NCBI GenBank assembly: GCA_008081175.1
Contig: VMCW01000097.1
Location: 1-15,031 of the forward strand
Length of the DNA stretch: 15,031 nt
Direction of reading: 5' to 3'
DNA from: Flavobacteriaceae bacterium
GTDB taxonomy: Bacteria; Bacteroidota; Bacteroidia; Flavobacteriales; Flavobacteriaceae
The notes beneath the pieces were generated by a model that saw nothing but the letters and a program-made list of their open reading frames with translations, was not told where the DNA came from and made no database searches. Made by a program: the position numbers and the translations under genes. Each line of letters begins with the position of its first letter. Within the stretch, counting starts at the first letter, position 1. This document shows, piece by piece, positions 1-7,063 of the stretch.

Positions 1-128
1 TTCTTTTACACCAATGGACAAAACCCTAATCCCTTCTTAACCCATTGATATCATTGCCTTAACGTAAGAATCCTGTGTTGTGGTTTTAGGGGGGAAATGT
101 TTGGGGGAAATTTGTAGTGTAGCTGTTT
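1..128. other. Left-edge non-coding stretch
   Basis: This is 128 bases downstream of the minus-strand AraC remnant. I see no open reading frame of useful length, no clear hairpin followed by a T-run and no repeat. A G-rich patch near 88-107 (two runs of 5-6 G) stands out against the AT-rich surroundings, but I cannot assign it a role. Confidence 0.3.
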
Positions 129-365
129 TTATCTTCTTCTTCTCTTTGCTTTCAGGTAATATTCCCTTGGAGTCATCTTTTCAAACTTTCTAAAAGCGGC
201 ATAGAATTGTGATTTGGAGTTAAAACCAGCACACATCCCCACAGAATCGATGGTATCGTTTTTAAACAGTGGATCAAACAGTGCTTTTTTAGACCAGCGG
301 ATTTTAAATTTCGTCTTATATTCTACAAAAGTAGTTTTACCTACCTCCTTAAAGGCTTTTAACAT
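129..365 (-). pseudogene. Truncated AraC-family regulator, C-terminal HTH remnant
   Basis: A 78-residue reading frame from an ATG at 365 to the stop at 129. The C-terminal half is a clear second helix-turn-helix of an AraC/XylS DNA-binding domain: DSVGMCAGFNSKSQFYAAFRKF followed by the family's closing signature (TPREY) and a basic tail. The preceding part resembles the linker helix between the two HTH units (FVEYKTKFKIRWSKKAL). The first HTH and any sensor domain are missing. Upstream the frame soon runs into the intact 3' end of the RidA gene, whose stop lies four bases before this ATG, so the missing half cannot lie there. A full AraC DNA-binding domain is about 100 residues and needs both HTHs. 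I infer a decayed gene end left by a rearrangement. A functional small protein is possible but less likely. In-frame extension upstream reaches only a TTG at 398. Confidence 0.7.
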
Positions 366-369
366 GCTT

Positions 370-930
370 TTAGTTTTCAACTTCCACAATAAGTTCAATT
401 TCTACTGGTATTCCCATGGGGAGTGAATTTACCCCTACCGCAGATCGGGCGTGTTTTCCTCGCTCACCAAAAACGGCAACCATAAGATCCGAAAATCCAT
501 TGATTACTTTGGGTTGCTCCTTAAAATCTGCAGTGCAATTGACCATACCCAAGACTTTTACTATTCGTTTCACCTTACTCAGTTCGCCTAATTCTGCTTT
601 AAGTGTCGCTAAGTGATTGATGGCAGTTATCCGAGCTGCCTCATATCCCTCTTCAATGGTTAAATCTTCTCCGAGTTTGCCAATTATATAATTTCCATCT
701 GTTTTTTTTGGACCGCTTCCAGAAAGAAATAAGAGGTTTCCAGTTTTTACCACCCGTACATAATTGGCTACAGGTGCAGCAACCTTTGGCAGTTCAATTC
801 CTAACTTTTCTAATTCAGATTCTGGAGTAGGAGAAAGCACTTTTGATTCAGAAAGATTTCCGTTGGATTGGGTATTACAAGCTAAAAATCCACAGAGGAC
901 GATACAGAGAAAAAGTATTTTTCTACTCAT
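370..930 (-). CDS. RidA/YjgF-family lipoprotein
   Basis: 186 residues. Residues 1-17 form a hydrophobic signal ending in a lipobox (FLAC, lipidated Cys18), followed by a short polar linker and a complete Rid domain from about residue 38 to the end. Family marks are the start LGIELPKVAAPVANYV, the FLSGSGP strand (68-74), and ARSAVGVNSLPMG (161-173), whose Arg162 corresponds to the substrate-carboxylate-binding arginine of active RidA enzymes. Cytosolic RidA hydrolyses reactive enamine/imine intermediates of PLP enzymes. This sequence looks more like the longer YjgF_YER057c_UK114-like subgroup of less defined function. Lipidation would place it in the periplasm or on the outer membrane, where the classical substrate is not expected, so the true role is open. 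It is on the same strand as the TIM-barrel gene upstream, but 261 bases separate them, so it may have its own promoter. Confidence 0.88.
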   Translation of the reverse strand: MSRKILFLCIVLCGFLACNTQSNGNLSESKVLSPTPESELEKLGIELPKVAAPVANYVRVVKTGNLLFLSGSGPKKTDGNYIIGKLGEDLTIEEGYEAARITAINHLATLKAELGELSKVKRIVKVLGMVNCTADFKEQPKVINGFSDLMVAVFGERGKHARSAVGVNSLPMGIPVEIELIVEVEN

Positions 931-1191
931 TTATAAAATTTTAATGAAAATACAAATTAATATCCCTTTTTGGGAGTTAAAAAACACTTTGTATAAGGAT
1001 TTTAAAAATAAATTAGAATAGATTCTAAATAATAAAAATAACCTAAATCTTCTGATGCTACTTTTCCTGAGCGTATATACTATACCATAAAGAAGCATAA
1101 TTCCAATGAAAATACTCCTAACAGAAGATCCAGGAATTTTATAAACAGCCTTAAATAATAAACTTTCTTAAAATACAATAAATGATAGTCC
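931..1191. other. AT-rich intergenic region upstream of the RidA-type gene
   Basis: These 261 bases lie between two minus-strand genes. They are very AT-rich and presumably carry the promoter of the RidA-family gene and the 3' end of the TIM-barrel transcript. I searched for the flavobacterial promoter pattern (TTG, 17-23 bases, TAnnTTTG) on the minus strand and found no convincing match. A small palindrome GTATATAC lies at 1073-1080. No hidden gene is visible. Confidence 0.3.
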
Positions 1192-2241
1192 TTAAGACTC
1201 CAAGGCATTTTTGCAATACATCACACTTTTTTTGATTTCTTCTACTATGGAAGAACCTTCTGGTGTTCTATACTCGTATTCTATAGTAGCTGGGAAGGTG
1301 TAGTTTTGGTCTCTCATCAATTGTAACACTTCCGCTATTGGGGTATCTCCCATACCAAAAGCGAGGTTCTTTTTGCCGTTTTCTGGATTCTGACGGTCTT
1401 TTACGTGCATGCTCATGATGTTTTGATGGTTGTTATTTATAAATTCAATGGAGTCTGTATTGCCAGCAGCAGTGTAGTGTCCCAGATCTAAATTAATTGC
1501 ATTGTGATTGGATTGCTGCAGGGCTGTATCCCACCAGCTTGGATGTTGCTGTTCGTGTCCGTGATAGGCCACTTTAATTCCATTTTTTTGTGCAAGTTGC
1601 CCCAGTTTTAGGCTGTGAGCAGGATCATCAGGTAGTTCCAGAGTTACATGAGAGGCCCCGAGTAGCTTTCCGGCGGTCATTGCGTAATTGATATTAGCAT
1701 CCGAATTGCCCTTTCTAAGAAGATAATCGGGTTTAAATGCATAAATGCTTACACCAGCATCCTCGTACATCTTTCGGAGTTTTGTAAAATCTGCAATATT
1801 TCTTTTTGCACTCCAATTTTCAACTTCTTTATCATAGGATTCTTTTTGAAGTTTTAACTCTTCGAGTTCTTTTTTCTCCTCTTTTGAGAGCTCATTGTTT
1901 TGTTCTTTTCTGCTCAATCGGTAGTAGCGTCTGCCATTCATTTTATTTTCAGGTTTTCCGATAAAGGATTCTGCAACACTACCCATAAGTTCTATAGCAT
2001 TGACCCCGGAATCTAAGATGTATTGAAGTGTAGCTTCAGCACTTTGATCTTCCATGGCACGGAAAGAGTACGTGATTAACCCCAATTGTACTCCGTTAAT
2101 TTTGGAATTAGGTTTTAATAAATTAGGGATATAAGCAGGTGCGCCAAAAACTTTTGGTCCACCAAGGCTCAATCCTAAAGCAAAAGTTGTTGTAGATCCA
2201 ATAAAAGAGCGACGGCTGAGGATGGTTTTTTTTGATTTCAT
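1192..2241 (-). CDS. Tat-exported sugar phosphate isomerase/epimerase-type TIM-barrel protein
   Basis: 349 residues. The N-terminus has a twin-arginine signal (SRRSFIG, residues 9-15) followed by a hydrophobic stretch to about residue 34, so it is exported folded to the periplasm. The rest is an AP-endonuclease-2/xylose-isomerase-like TIM barrel (Pfam PF01261 type). Likely metal ligands are visible in order: Glu202 (VTLELP), Asp252 and His255 (NLDLGHY), His279 (SMHVKD) and Glu321/Glu323 (ATIEYEY). A charged, probably helical insertion at about 108-145 (SKEEKKELEELKLQKE) separates the first and second parts of the barrel. Relatives act as epimerases, isomerases or, in 3-keto-sugar pathways, on oxidised glycosides. 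The substrate cannot be read from sequence. It is divergent from xylB, so a shared control region with the xylose genes is possible. A DUF1080 protein, a frequent partner of this family, lies about 7 kb away on the other strand. Confidence 0.85.
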   Translation of the reverse strand: MKSKKTILSRRSFIGSTTTFALGLSLGGPKVFGAPAYIPNLLKPNSKINGVQLGLITYSFRAMEDQSAEATLQYILDSGVNAIELMGSVAESFIGKPENKMNGRRYYRLSRKEQNNELSKEEKKELEELKLQKESYDKEVENWSAKRNIADFTKLRKMYEDAGVSIYAFKPDYLLRKGNSDANINYAMTAGKLLGASHVTLELPDDPAHSLKLGQLAQKNGIKVAYHGHEQQHPSWWDTALQQSNHNAINLDLGHYTAAGNTDSIEFINNNHQNIMSMHVKDRQNPENGKKNLAFGMGDTPIAEVLQLMRDQNYTFPATIEYEYRTPEGSSIVEEIKKSVMYCKNALES

Positions 2242-2401
2242 ATTCAGTATTTGTTTTTTAATACGATTTCTAAGTTAACCATTTTTAATCTCATTTGTAC
2301 TTTAAAAAAAATACTATCTGGAGAAAGCAAATAAGTTTAACTATATTTAAGCCACTGATCTTCTAGCTGGAAGTAAGAGGTTGAAAAAATCTGGATTTAG
2401 T
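2242..2401. promoter_or_regulatory. Divergent intergenic region, TIM-barrel gene / xylB
   Basis: This 160-base gap between divergently transcribed genes must hold the promoter of the xylB-xylA operon and probably that of the TIM-barrel gene. A partial flavobacterial -7 element (TAAGTTTA, 2332-2339, consensus TAnnTTTG) is present on the plus strand, but no TTG lies at the right distance upstream, so I do not assign a promoter. No obvious operator palindrome is seen apart from a weak CTTC/GAAG inverted repeat around 2361-2373. No xylose regulator gene (XylR) is found nearby. Confidence 0.4.
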
Positions 2402-3889
2402 ATGTACACTATCGGTTACGATCTGGGGAGTTCTTCTGTAAAAGTAGCTCTTGTTGATACAAAGCGAAATAAAAAAGTGGCTGTAGTTTCTGAGCCCAAA
2501 TATGAAATGGGGATCAAGGCTCCTCATCCTCACTGGGCGGAACAAGACCCAGAAATGTGGTGGATGTATGTGTGTAAAGCAACCCAAAGACTCCTTGCAG
2601 AAACCAAAATTGATCCAAAAAAAATTAGTGCTGTAGGTATTTCTTATCAAATGCACGGTTTGGTCGTGTTGGATGAAAAAGGCCTAGTTCTTCGAGATGC
2701 CATCATTTGGTGTGACAGTAGGGCTGTAGCAATTGGTGATCGTGCAGCACAGGATTTGGGAGTGGAAAAATACGGAAAGCACTTATTCAATTCCCCTGGA
2801 AACTTTACTGCTTCCAAATTGAAATGGGTCAAAGAAAATGAACCCGATTGCTACAGCAAAATTGCATATTACCTGCTGCCAGGGGATTATATCGCCTACA
2901 AGCTAAGTGGAATTATTGCTACTACAATCAATGGGCTTTCAGAAGGAATACTTTGGGACTATCAAGAAAAGAAAGTAGCAAATTGGTTACTTGATTATTA
3001 TGAAATAGATACCCGTTTAACGCCTCCTCTTGTAGCTAATTTTGAAAATCAAGGGAAAGTGACCCAAGAAGCATCTCGGTTAACTGGTTTGCCACCAAAT
3101 ATCCCTATCAGATACCGTGCTGGAGATCAACCCAATAATGCCTTTGCTTTAAATGTTCTCAGCCCAGGGGAGGTAGCGGCTACTGGTGGAACTTCGGGCG
3201 TTCTTTTTGCTGTTACAGACAGGGAGACTTCTAAAGAATACTCCAGAGTCAATCACTTTGCCCATGTAAACTACACAGAAAACACTCCTAGAATAGGAAC
3301 CCTTTTATGTATAAACGGTGCTGGAATTCAATACAGTTGGTTAAAAAAAATGACTCAGCTTACAAGCTTTGAAGCTATGAATTCCCTTGCAAAAAAAGTT
3401 CCAGTTGGATCGGAGCAATTGGTGAATCTCCCTTTTGGTAACGGAAGTGAACGCATGTTGAACAACCGCAATTTTGGAGCACATTTTGGCAATTTAAACT
3501 TGAATGTACACACACAGGCACATCTTTGCAGAGCTGCTCTTGAAGGTATAGCTTTTGCTTTTTATTACGGTATGGAAATCATGAAAAAGGATGGGTTAAA
3601 TGCTCGTGTCATTCGTGCCGGAAACGACAACCTTTTTCAATCCGAGGTCATGGCTACTACATTAGCTACTTTGATCGGTCAGCCCATTGAAATTTATGAT
3701 ACTACAGGTGCTGTGGGAGCAGCACGAGCAGCAGCACTAGAAAAGGAAGATTTGAAGGAGTTGAGCAAAAACCGAAATAGTGGAGATAAAGTAATGGAAG
3801 TAACCCCAGAAAAGGAGGGATCTCCTTATCATAAGGCGTACGAAAATTGGAAACGAATAGTCAAACAAAAATTAAAAAACACAACATGA
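2402..3889 (+). CDS. xylB: Xylulokinase
   Basis: 495 residues from the ATG at 2402. A TTG at 2381 would add seven residues, but the family normally begins at MYTIGYDLG, so I chose the ATG. This FGGY-family kinase phosphorylates D-xylulose with ATP to D-xylulose 5-phosphate, the second step of the isomerase pathway of xylose use. Visible motifs are the N-terminal phosphate loop (IGYDLGSSSVK, 4-14), YQMHG (75-79) with the following WCDSR, the catalytic-base region AGDQPNN (Asp242), the ATGGTSG loop just after it, and the C-terminal ATP-domain helix ALEGIAFAFYYGMEI with IRAGNDN and TGAVGAARAAAL. Its stop overlaps the xylA start by four bases (ATGA), so the two are translationally coupled. Length is normal and all key parts are present. 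The order xylB-xylA and the Bacteroidota-type sequence fit a chromosomal xylose operon. Confidence 0.95.
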   Translation: MYTIGYDLGSSSVKVALVDTKRNKKVAVVSEPKYEMGIKAPHPHWAEQDPEMWWMYVCKATQRLLAETKIDPKKISAVGISYQMHGLVVLDEKGLVLRDAIIWCDSRAVAIGDRAAQDLGVEKYGKHLFNSPGNFTASKLKWVKENEPDCYSKIAYYLLPGDYIAYKLSGIIATTINGLSEGILWDYQEKKVANWLLDYYEIDTRLTPPLVANFENQGKVTQEASRLTGLPPNIPIRYRAGDQPNNAFALNVLSPGEVAATGGTSGVLFAVTDRETSKEYSRVNHFAHVNYTENTPRIGTLLCINGAGIQYSWLKKMTQLTSFEAMNSLAKKVPVGSEQLVNLPFGNGSERMLNNRNFGAHFGNLNLNVHTQAHLCRAALEGIAFAFYYGMEIMKKDGLNARVIRAGNDNLFQSEVMATTLATLIGQPIEIYDTTGAVGAARAAALEKEDLKELSKNRNSGDKVMEVTPEKEGSPYHKAYENWKRIVKQKLKNTT

Positions 3890-5211
3890 TACTGACGGGA
3901 GAAAAAGAATTTTATAAGGGAATAGGTCCTGTGCCATTCGAAGGAAAAGAATCAGATAACCCTTTAGCATACAAGCACTACAATCCAGAACAAAGGGTTA
4001 TGGGAAAAAGTATGCGAGAGCACTTTAAATTTGCTGTAGCCTACTGGCACAGCTTTTGTGGTCAAGGCGGTGATCCTTTTGGTCCTGGAACACAGCAGTT
4101 TCCTTGGGATCAATCTTCAGACCCCTTACAACGTGCCAGAGATAAAGCAGATGCGGCTTTTGAATTAATCACCAAGTTGGGATTTGACTATTTCTGTTTT
4201 CACGATGTGGATTTAGTCGATGAGGCAGAAAGTCTTTTGGAAACAGAAAAGCGATTACACCACATGACAGAATACCTTGCGGAAAAGAAAAAAGCATCAG
4301 GAGTAAAAGTACTTTGGGGTACAGCAAATTGTTTTTCCAATCCTGTCTACATGAACGGTGCTGCAACCAATCCTGATTTTAAAGTTGTAGCCCGTGCAGG
4401 TGCTCAAATAAAAATGGCTTTGGATTTGACTATGGCCCTAGAGGGAGAGAATTATGTCTTTTGGGGGGGGAGAGAAGGATATATGTCACTCCTCAATACT
4501 GATATGGGAAGGGAGCTGGATCACATGGCTCAAATGTTGACCATGGCGAGGGACTACGCGCGCGCTCAGGGTTTTAAAGGAACTTTTTTTATTGAACCCA
4601 AGCCTATGGAACCTATGAAACATCAGTATGACTTTGATGCAGCTACAGCTATTGGCTTTCTGAGAAAATACGGTTTAGAAAAAGATTTTAAACTAAATAT
4701 TGAAGTCAATCATGCAACACTTGCTCAACATAGTTTTGAACACGAACTTACAGTTGCTGCAAACGAAGGTATGCTAGGTAGTATAGATGCCAACAGAGGG
4801 GATCATCAAAATGGATGGGATACGGATCAATTTCCAGTAAACCTCTATGAGGTGACAGAAGCAATGTTGGTCTTTTTACAATCTGGAGGACTCCAGGGAG
4901 GAGGAATTAATTTTGATGCGAAGATCAGAAGAAACTCAACCGATTTAGAAGACATTTTTCATGCTCACATTGGAGGGGCAGATACTTTTGCTAGAGCCCT
5001 GCTAACTGCTGAAAAAATAATCACCTCATCTGAATATTCTCGTTTGAGAGAGGAACGTTATGCATCTTTCGATTCAGGCAAAGGAAAAGACTTTGAGAAG
5101 GGAAAATTGGGTCTTAAAGACCTTGCTAAAATTGCCTTAGAAGAAGGGACTCCTCACAGAATAAGTGGTAAGCAAGAACGCTATGAGAATTTGATCAATC
5201 AATTCTTGTAA
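3886..5211 (+). CDS. xylA: Xylose isomerase
   Basis: 441 residues from the ATG at 3886, which overlaps the xylB stop. The frame is open back to 3847, but the extra residues would come from inside xylB and do not fit the family. It interconverts D-xylose and D-xylulose (also glucose and fructose) in the cytosol, using two divalent metal ions. Length and sequence fit class II xylose isomerases. Catalytic landmarks are FHDVDL with His106 and Asp109, Trp193 in WGGREGY (193-199), the metal-binding IEPKP with Glu237 followed by EPMKHQYDFD, then NIEVNHATLAQHSFEHE, GSIDANRGDHQNGWDTD and FDAKIRR, which supply the remaining acidic and His ligands. The WGG codons contain a run of eight G (4463-4470), the longest G tract I noticed here. 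The next gene starts one base after the stop, so xylB, xylA and the FGE homologue are probably one transcript. Confidence 0.97.
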   Translation: MILTGEKEFYKGIGPVPFEGKESDNPLAYKHYNPEQRVMGKSMREHFKFAVAYWHSFCGQGGDPFGPGTQQFPWDQSSDPLQRARDKADAAFELITKLGFDYFCFHDVDLVDEAESLLETEKRLHHMTEYLAEKKKASGVKVLWGTANCFSNPVYMNGAATNPDFKVVARAGAQIKMALDLTMALEGENYVFWGGREGYMSLLNTDMGRELDHMAQMLTMARDYARAQGFKGTFFIEPKPMEPMKHQYDFDAATAIGFLRKYGLEKDFKLNIEVNHATLAQHSFEHELTVAANEGMLGSIDANRGDHQNGWDTDQFPVNLYEVTEAMLVFLQSGGLQGGGINFDAKIRRNSTDLEDIFHAHIGGADTFARALLTAEKIITSSEYSRLREERYASFDSGKGKDFEKGKLGLKDLAKIALEEGTPHRISGKQERYENLINQFL

Positions 5212-5212
5212 A

Positions 5213-6268
5213 ATGCTTCAAAGAGCTTGTTTTATTTTAATCTTCTTTTGCCTCTTTCATTGGAGTTGTAACACGACATCAAAACAACATGAGGTTATTG
5301 TAAAAGAAGGTATGGTATGGGTTCCCTCAGGCAGTTTTGTTAGGGGTACAGAAGGGCAACAGTCCAGAAGTGATGAAGGACCTGAACACCAAGTCTTTGT
5401 CTCTGGTTTTTGGATGGATCAAACTGAAGTTACGAATGATGAATTTGCAGCTTTTGTAGCAGATACCCAATACGTTACCACAGCAGAAATGGCACCGGAG
5501 TGGGAAGAAATAAAAAAAGAGCTCCCTCCCGGAACTCCAAAGCCACCAGATTCTATTCTTCAGGCGGCTTCTTTGGTTTTTGTTCCTACCCAATCCTCTG
5601 TCGATTTAAACGCCTTCGAAAATTGGTGGAAATGGCAACCCAAAGCAGATTGGAAACACCCTAAAGGACCAATGAGCAGTATTGAAGGTAAAGGGAACCA
5701 TCCAGTTGTTCATATTTCATGGTACGACGCACAAGCCTATGCCAAATGGGCTGGTAAACGATTACCTACCGAAGCAGAGTGGGAATGGGCAGCTCGTGGA
5801 GGAGACCCTAAAGCGATTTATCCATGGGGAGAAGAACCCCTGGAAGAAGGCAAACCCAAAGCCAATACTTGGGAAGGTGCATTTCCTTATGAAAACATAC
5901 AGAGAGACTTCTTTTTTTATACAGCTCCAGTAGCCTCTTTTGAACCAAACCCTTATGGTCTTTATGATATGGCAGGCAATGTTTGGGAATGGTGCTCGGA
6001 TTGGTACGATTACAGGTATTATCAAAGTTTCTTAGAGGAGGCAGCAGAAAACCCAAAAGGCCCAAAAGCTTCTTTTGATCCTTTTCAGCCCTATTTAAAA
6101 CAAAAGGTGATGCGAGGAGGATCTTTTCTTTGTAATGATGCGTATTGTTCTGGATATCGAGTTGCTGCTAGAATGAAATCTTCTCCAGACACAGGTCTGC
6201 AGCATACAGGATTCCGATTGGTAAAAGATGCTGAAAAAAAGGAGGAAATAAGTTTCTTAAAAAAGTGA
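5213..6268 (+). CDS. Exported formylglycine-generating enzyme (FGE/SUMF1) homologue
   Basis: 351 residues. Residues 1-18 are a hydrophobic signal followed by Cys19 (WSC), so probably a lipoprotein. The FGE-sulfatase domain (PF03781) fills residues 33-336: the start MVWVPSGSFVRGT with WMDQTEVTNDEF, then HPVVHISWYDAQAYAKWAGK and RLPTEAEWEWAARGG (163-197), NPYGLYDMAGNVWEWCSDW (246-264), and MRGGSFLCNDAYCSGYR (300-316). Cys307 and Cys312 match the two copper-binding catalytic cysteines of true FGE (human Cys336/Cys341), which many SUMF1-like proteins lack. FGE converts a sulfatase active-site Cys to formylglycine. The residue after the first Cys, normally His, is Asn308 here, which leaves activity uncertain. 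No sulfatase is encoded in the window. It follows xylA by one base and ends at an intrinsic terminator. Alternatives are another SUMF1-fold function such as carbohydrate binding or a different oxidase. Confidence 0.85.
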   Translation: MLQRACFILIFFCLFHWSCNTTSKQHEVIVKEGMVWVPSGSFVRGTEGQQSRSDEGPEHQVFVSGFWMDQTEVTNDEFAAFVADTQYVTTAEMAPEWEEIKKELPPGTPKPPDSILQAASLVFVPTQSSVDLNAFENWWKWQPKADWKHPKGPMSSIEGKGNHPVVHISWYDAQAYAKWAGKRLPTEAEWEWAARGGDPKAIYPWGEEPLEEGKPKANTWEGAFPYENIQRDFFFYTAPVASFEPNPYGLYDMAGNVWEWCSDWYDYRYYQSFLEEAAENPKGPKASFDPFQPYLKQKVMRGGSFLCNDAYCSGYRVAARMKSSPDTGLQHTGFRLVKDAEKKEEISFLKK

Positions 6269-6284
6269 CACAGTGTCATTTTTT
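6259..6284 (+). terminator. Intrinsic terminator of the xylB-xylA-FGE operon
   Basis: A short hairpin TGACA (6266-6270), loop CAG, TGTCA (6274-6278) is followed directly by six T. The six A at 6259-6264 can pair with the T-run, lengthening the stem around a bulged G and possibly letting it work in both directions. The left arm of the hairpin starts with the TGA stop codon of the FGE homologue. The next gene starts 29 bases after the T-run. Confidence 0.7.
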
Positions 6285-6312
6285 AATTACATTCGTATAA
6301 AATATAAGAGCA

Positions 6313-7059
6313 ATGAATATTTTAGTTTGCATCAGTCCTGTGCCAGACACCACTTCTAAAATTAATTTCAAAGAAGAAAATACTGCTTTTGAAACCCTGG
6401 GGATTCAGTATGTTATCAATCCCAATGATGAATTTGGTTTGACACGTGCTGTTCATTTGCAGCAAAAAGTTGGTGCTAAAGTTACCGTTGTTACTGTAGG
6501 TGACACCAGTTGTGAGCCTATTTTGAGAAAATGTTTGGCCATTGGTGCAGACCAAGCTATTCGTGTAGACCTCCAACCCCAAGATGGATTTCAGGTTGCG
6601 ACTCAACTAGAAGCTCTTTGTAAAAAAACCAACTACGATTTGATAATCACTGGAAGAGAATCAATTGATTACAACGGAGGTATGGTAGGAGGTTTGCTCG
6701 CGGTACACATGGGAATACCTTATGTTCCAAATTGTGTTCATCTTGATTTAAGTGGAAATGATGTTGCACTAGAGAGAGAAATTGATGGAGGTAAAGAGCG
6801 TTTAAAATCTTCTCTACCCCTCATAGTTGGAGCACAAAAGGGATTGGTTGAAGAAAAGGATCTGATCATACCAAATATGAGAGGTATCATGCAGGCACGT
6901 CAAAAACCTTTGGAGGTGGTTTCTCCTATTGAAGTAACTGCAGCAACTTTAGTGGAGCACTATGAAAAGCCCCCAGAAAAAGGGGCGGTAAAACTTGTGG
7001 ATGCTGAGGATATAGATGGTTTAATTGATTTACTTACAAACGAAGCAAAAGTACTTTAG
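6313..7059 (+). CDS. etfB: Electron transfer flavoprotein, beta subunit
   Basis: 248 residues, normal for the family. EtfB pairs with EtfA to form the soluble heterodimer that takes electrons from acyl-CoA and related dehydrogenases and passes them to ETF:quinone oxidoreductase. It binds AMP structurally. Family features are the opening MNILVCISPVPDTTSKI, NPNDEFGLTRAV (37-48), the nucleotide-binding segment GRESIDYNGGMVGGLLA (114-130), the REIDGG motif (155-160) and the C-terminal arm that wraps around the alpha subunit. It is first of four closely spaced genes (etfB-etfA-scoA-scoB) and starts 44 bases after the FGE homologue's stop, beyond the terminator, so the operon should have its own promoter in that short gap. 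I could not identify that promoter. Confidence 0.95.
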   Translation: MNILVCISPVPDTTSKINFKEENTAFETLGIQYVINPNDEFGLTRAVHLQQKVGAKVTVVTVGDTSCEPILRKCLAIGADQAIRVDLQPQDGFQVATQLEALCKKTNYDLIITGRESIDYNGGMVGGLLAVHMGIPYVPNCVHLDLSGNDVALEREIDGGKERLKSSLPLIVGAQKGLVEEKDLIIPNMRGIMQARQKPLEVVSPIEVTAATLVEHYEKPPEKGAVKLVDAEDIDGLIDLLTNEAKVL

Positions 7060-7063
7060 TAAA

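Noticed and set aside
931..1191. Hidden small gene or RNA in the gap above the RidA-type gene
   Set aside because: Frequent stops in all frames, no strong hairpin and no terminator-like T-run after one; it looks like plain AT-rich spacer.
2332..2339. Flavobacterial-type -7 promoter element upstream of xylB
   Set aside because: TAAGTTTA differs from TAnnTTTG at the last base, and the nearest TTG (2295-2297) is 34 bases upstream instead of 17-23, so I do not call a promoter.
2363..2656. 97-residue open frame on the minus strand over the start of xylB
   Set aside because: It lies across the conserved N-terminal coding region of xylulokinase and its translation resembles no protein; chance frame.
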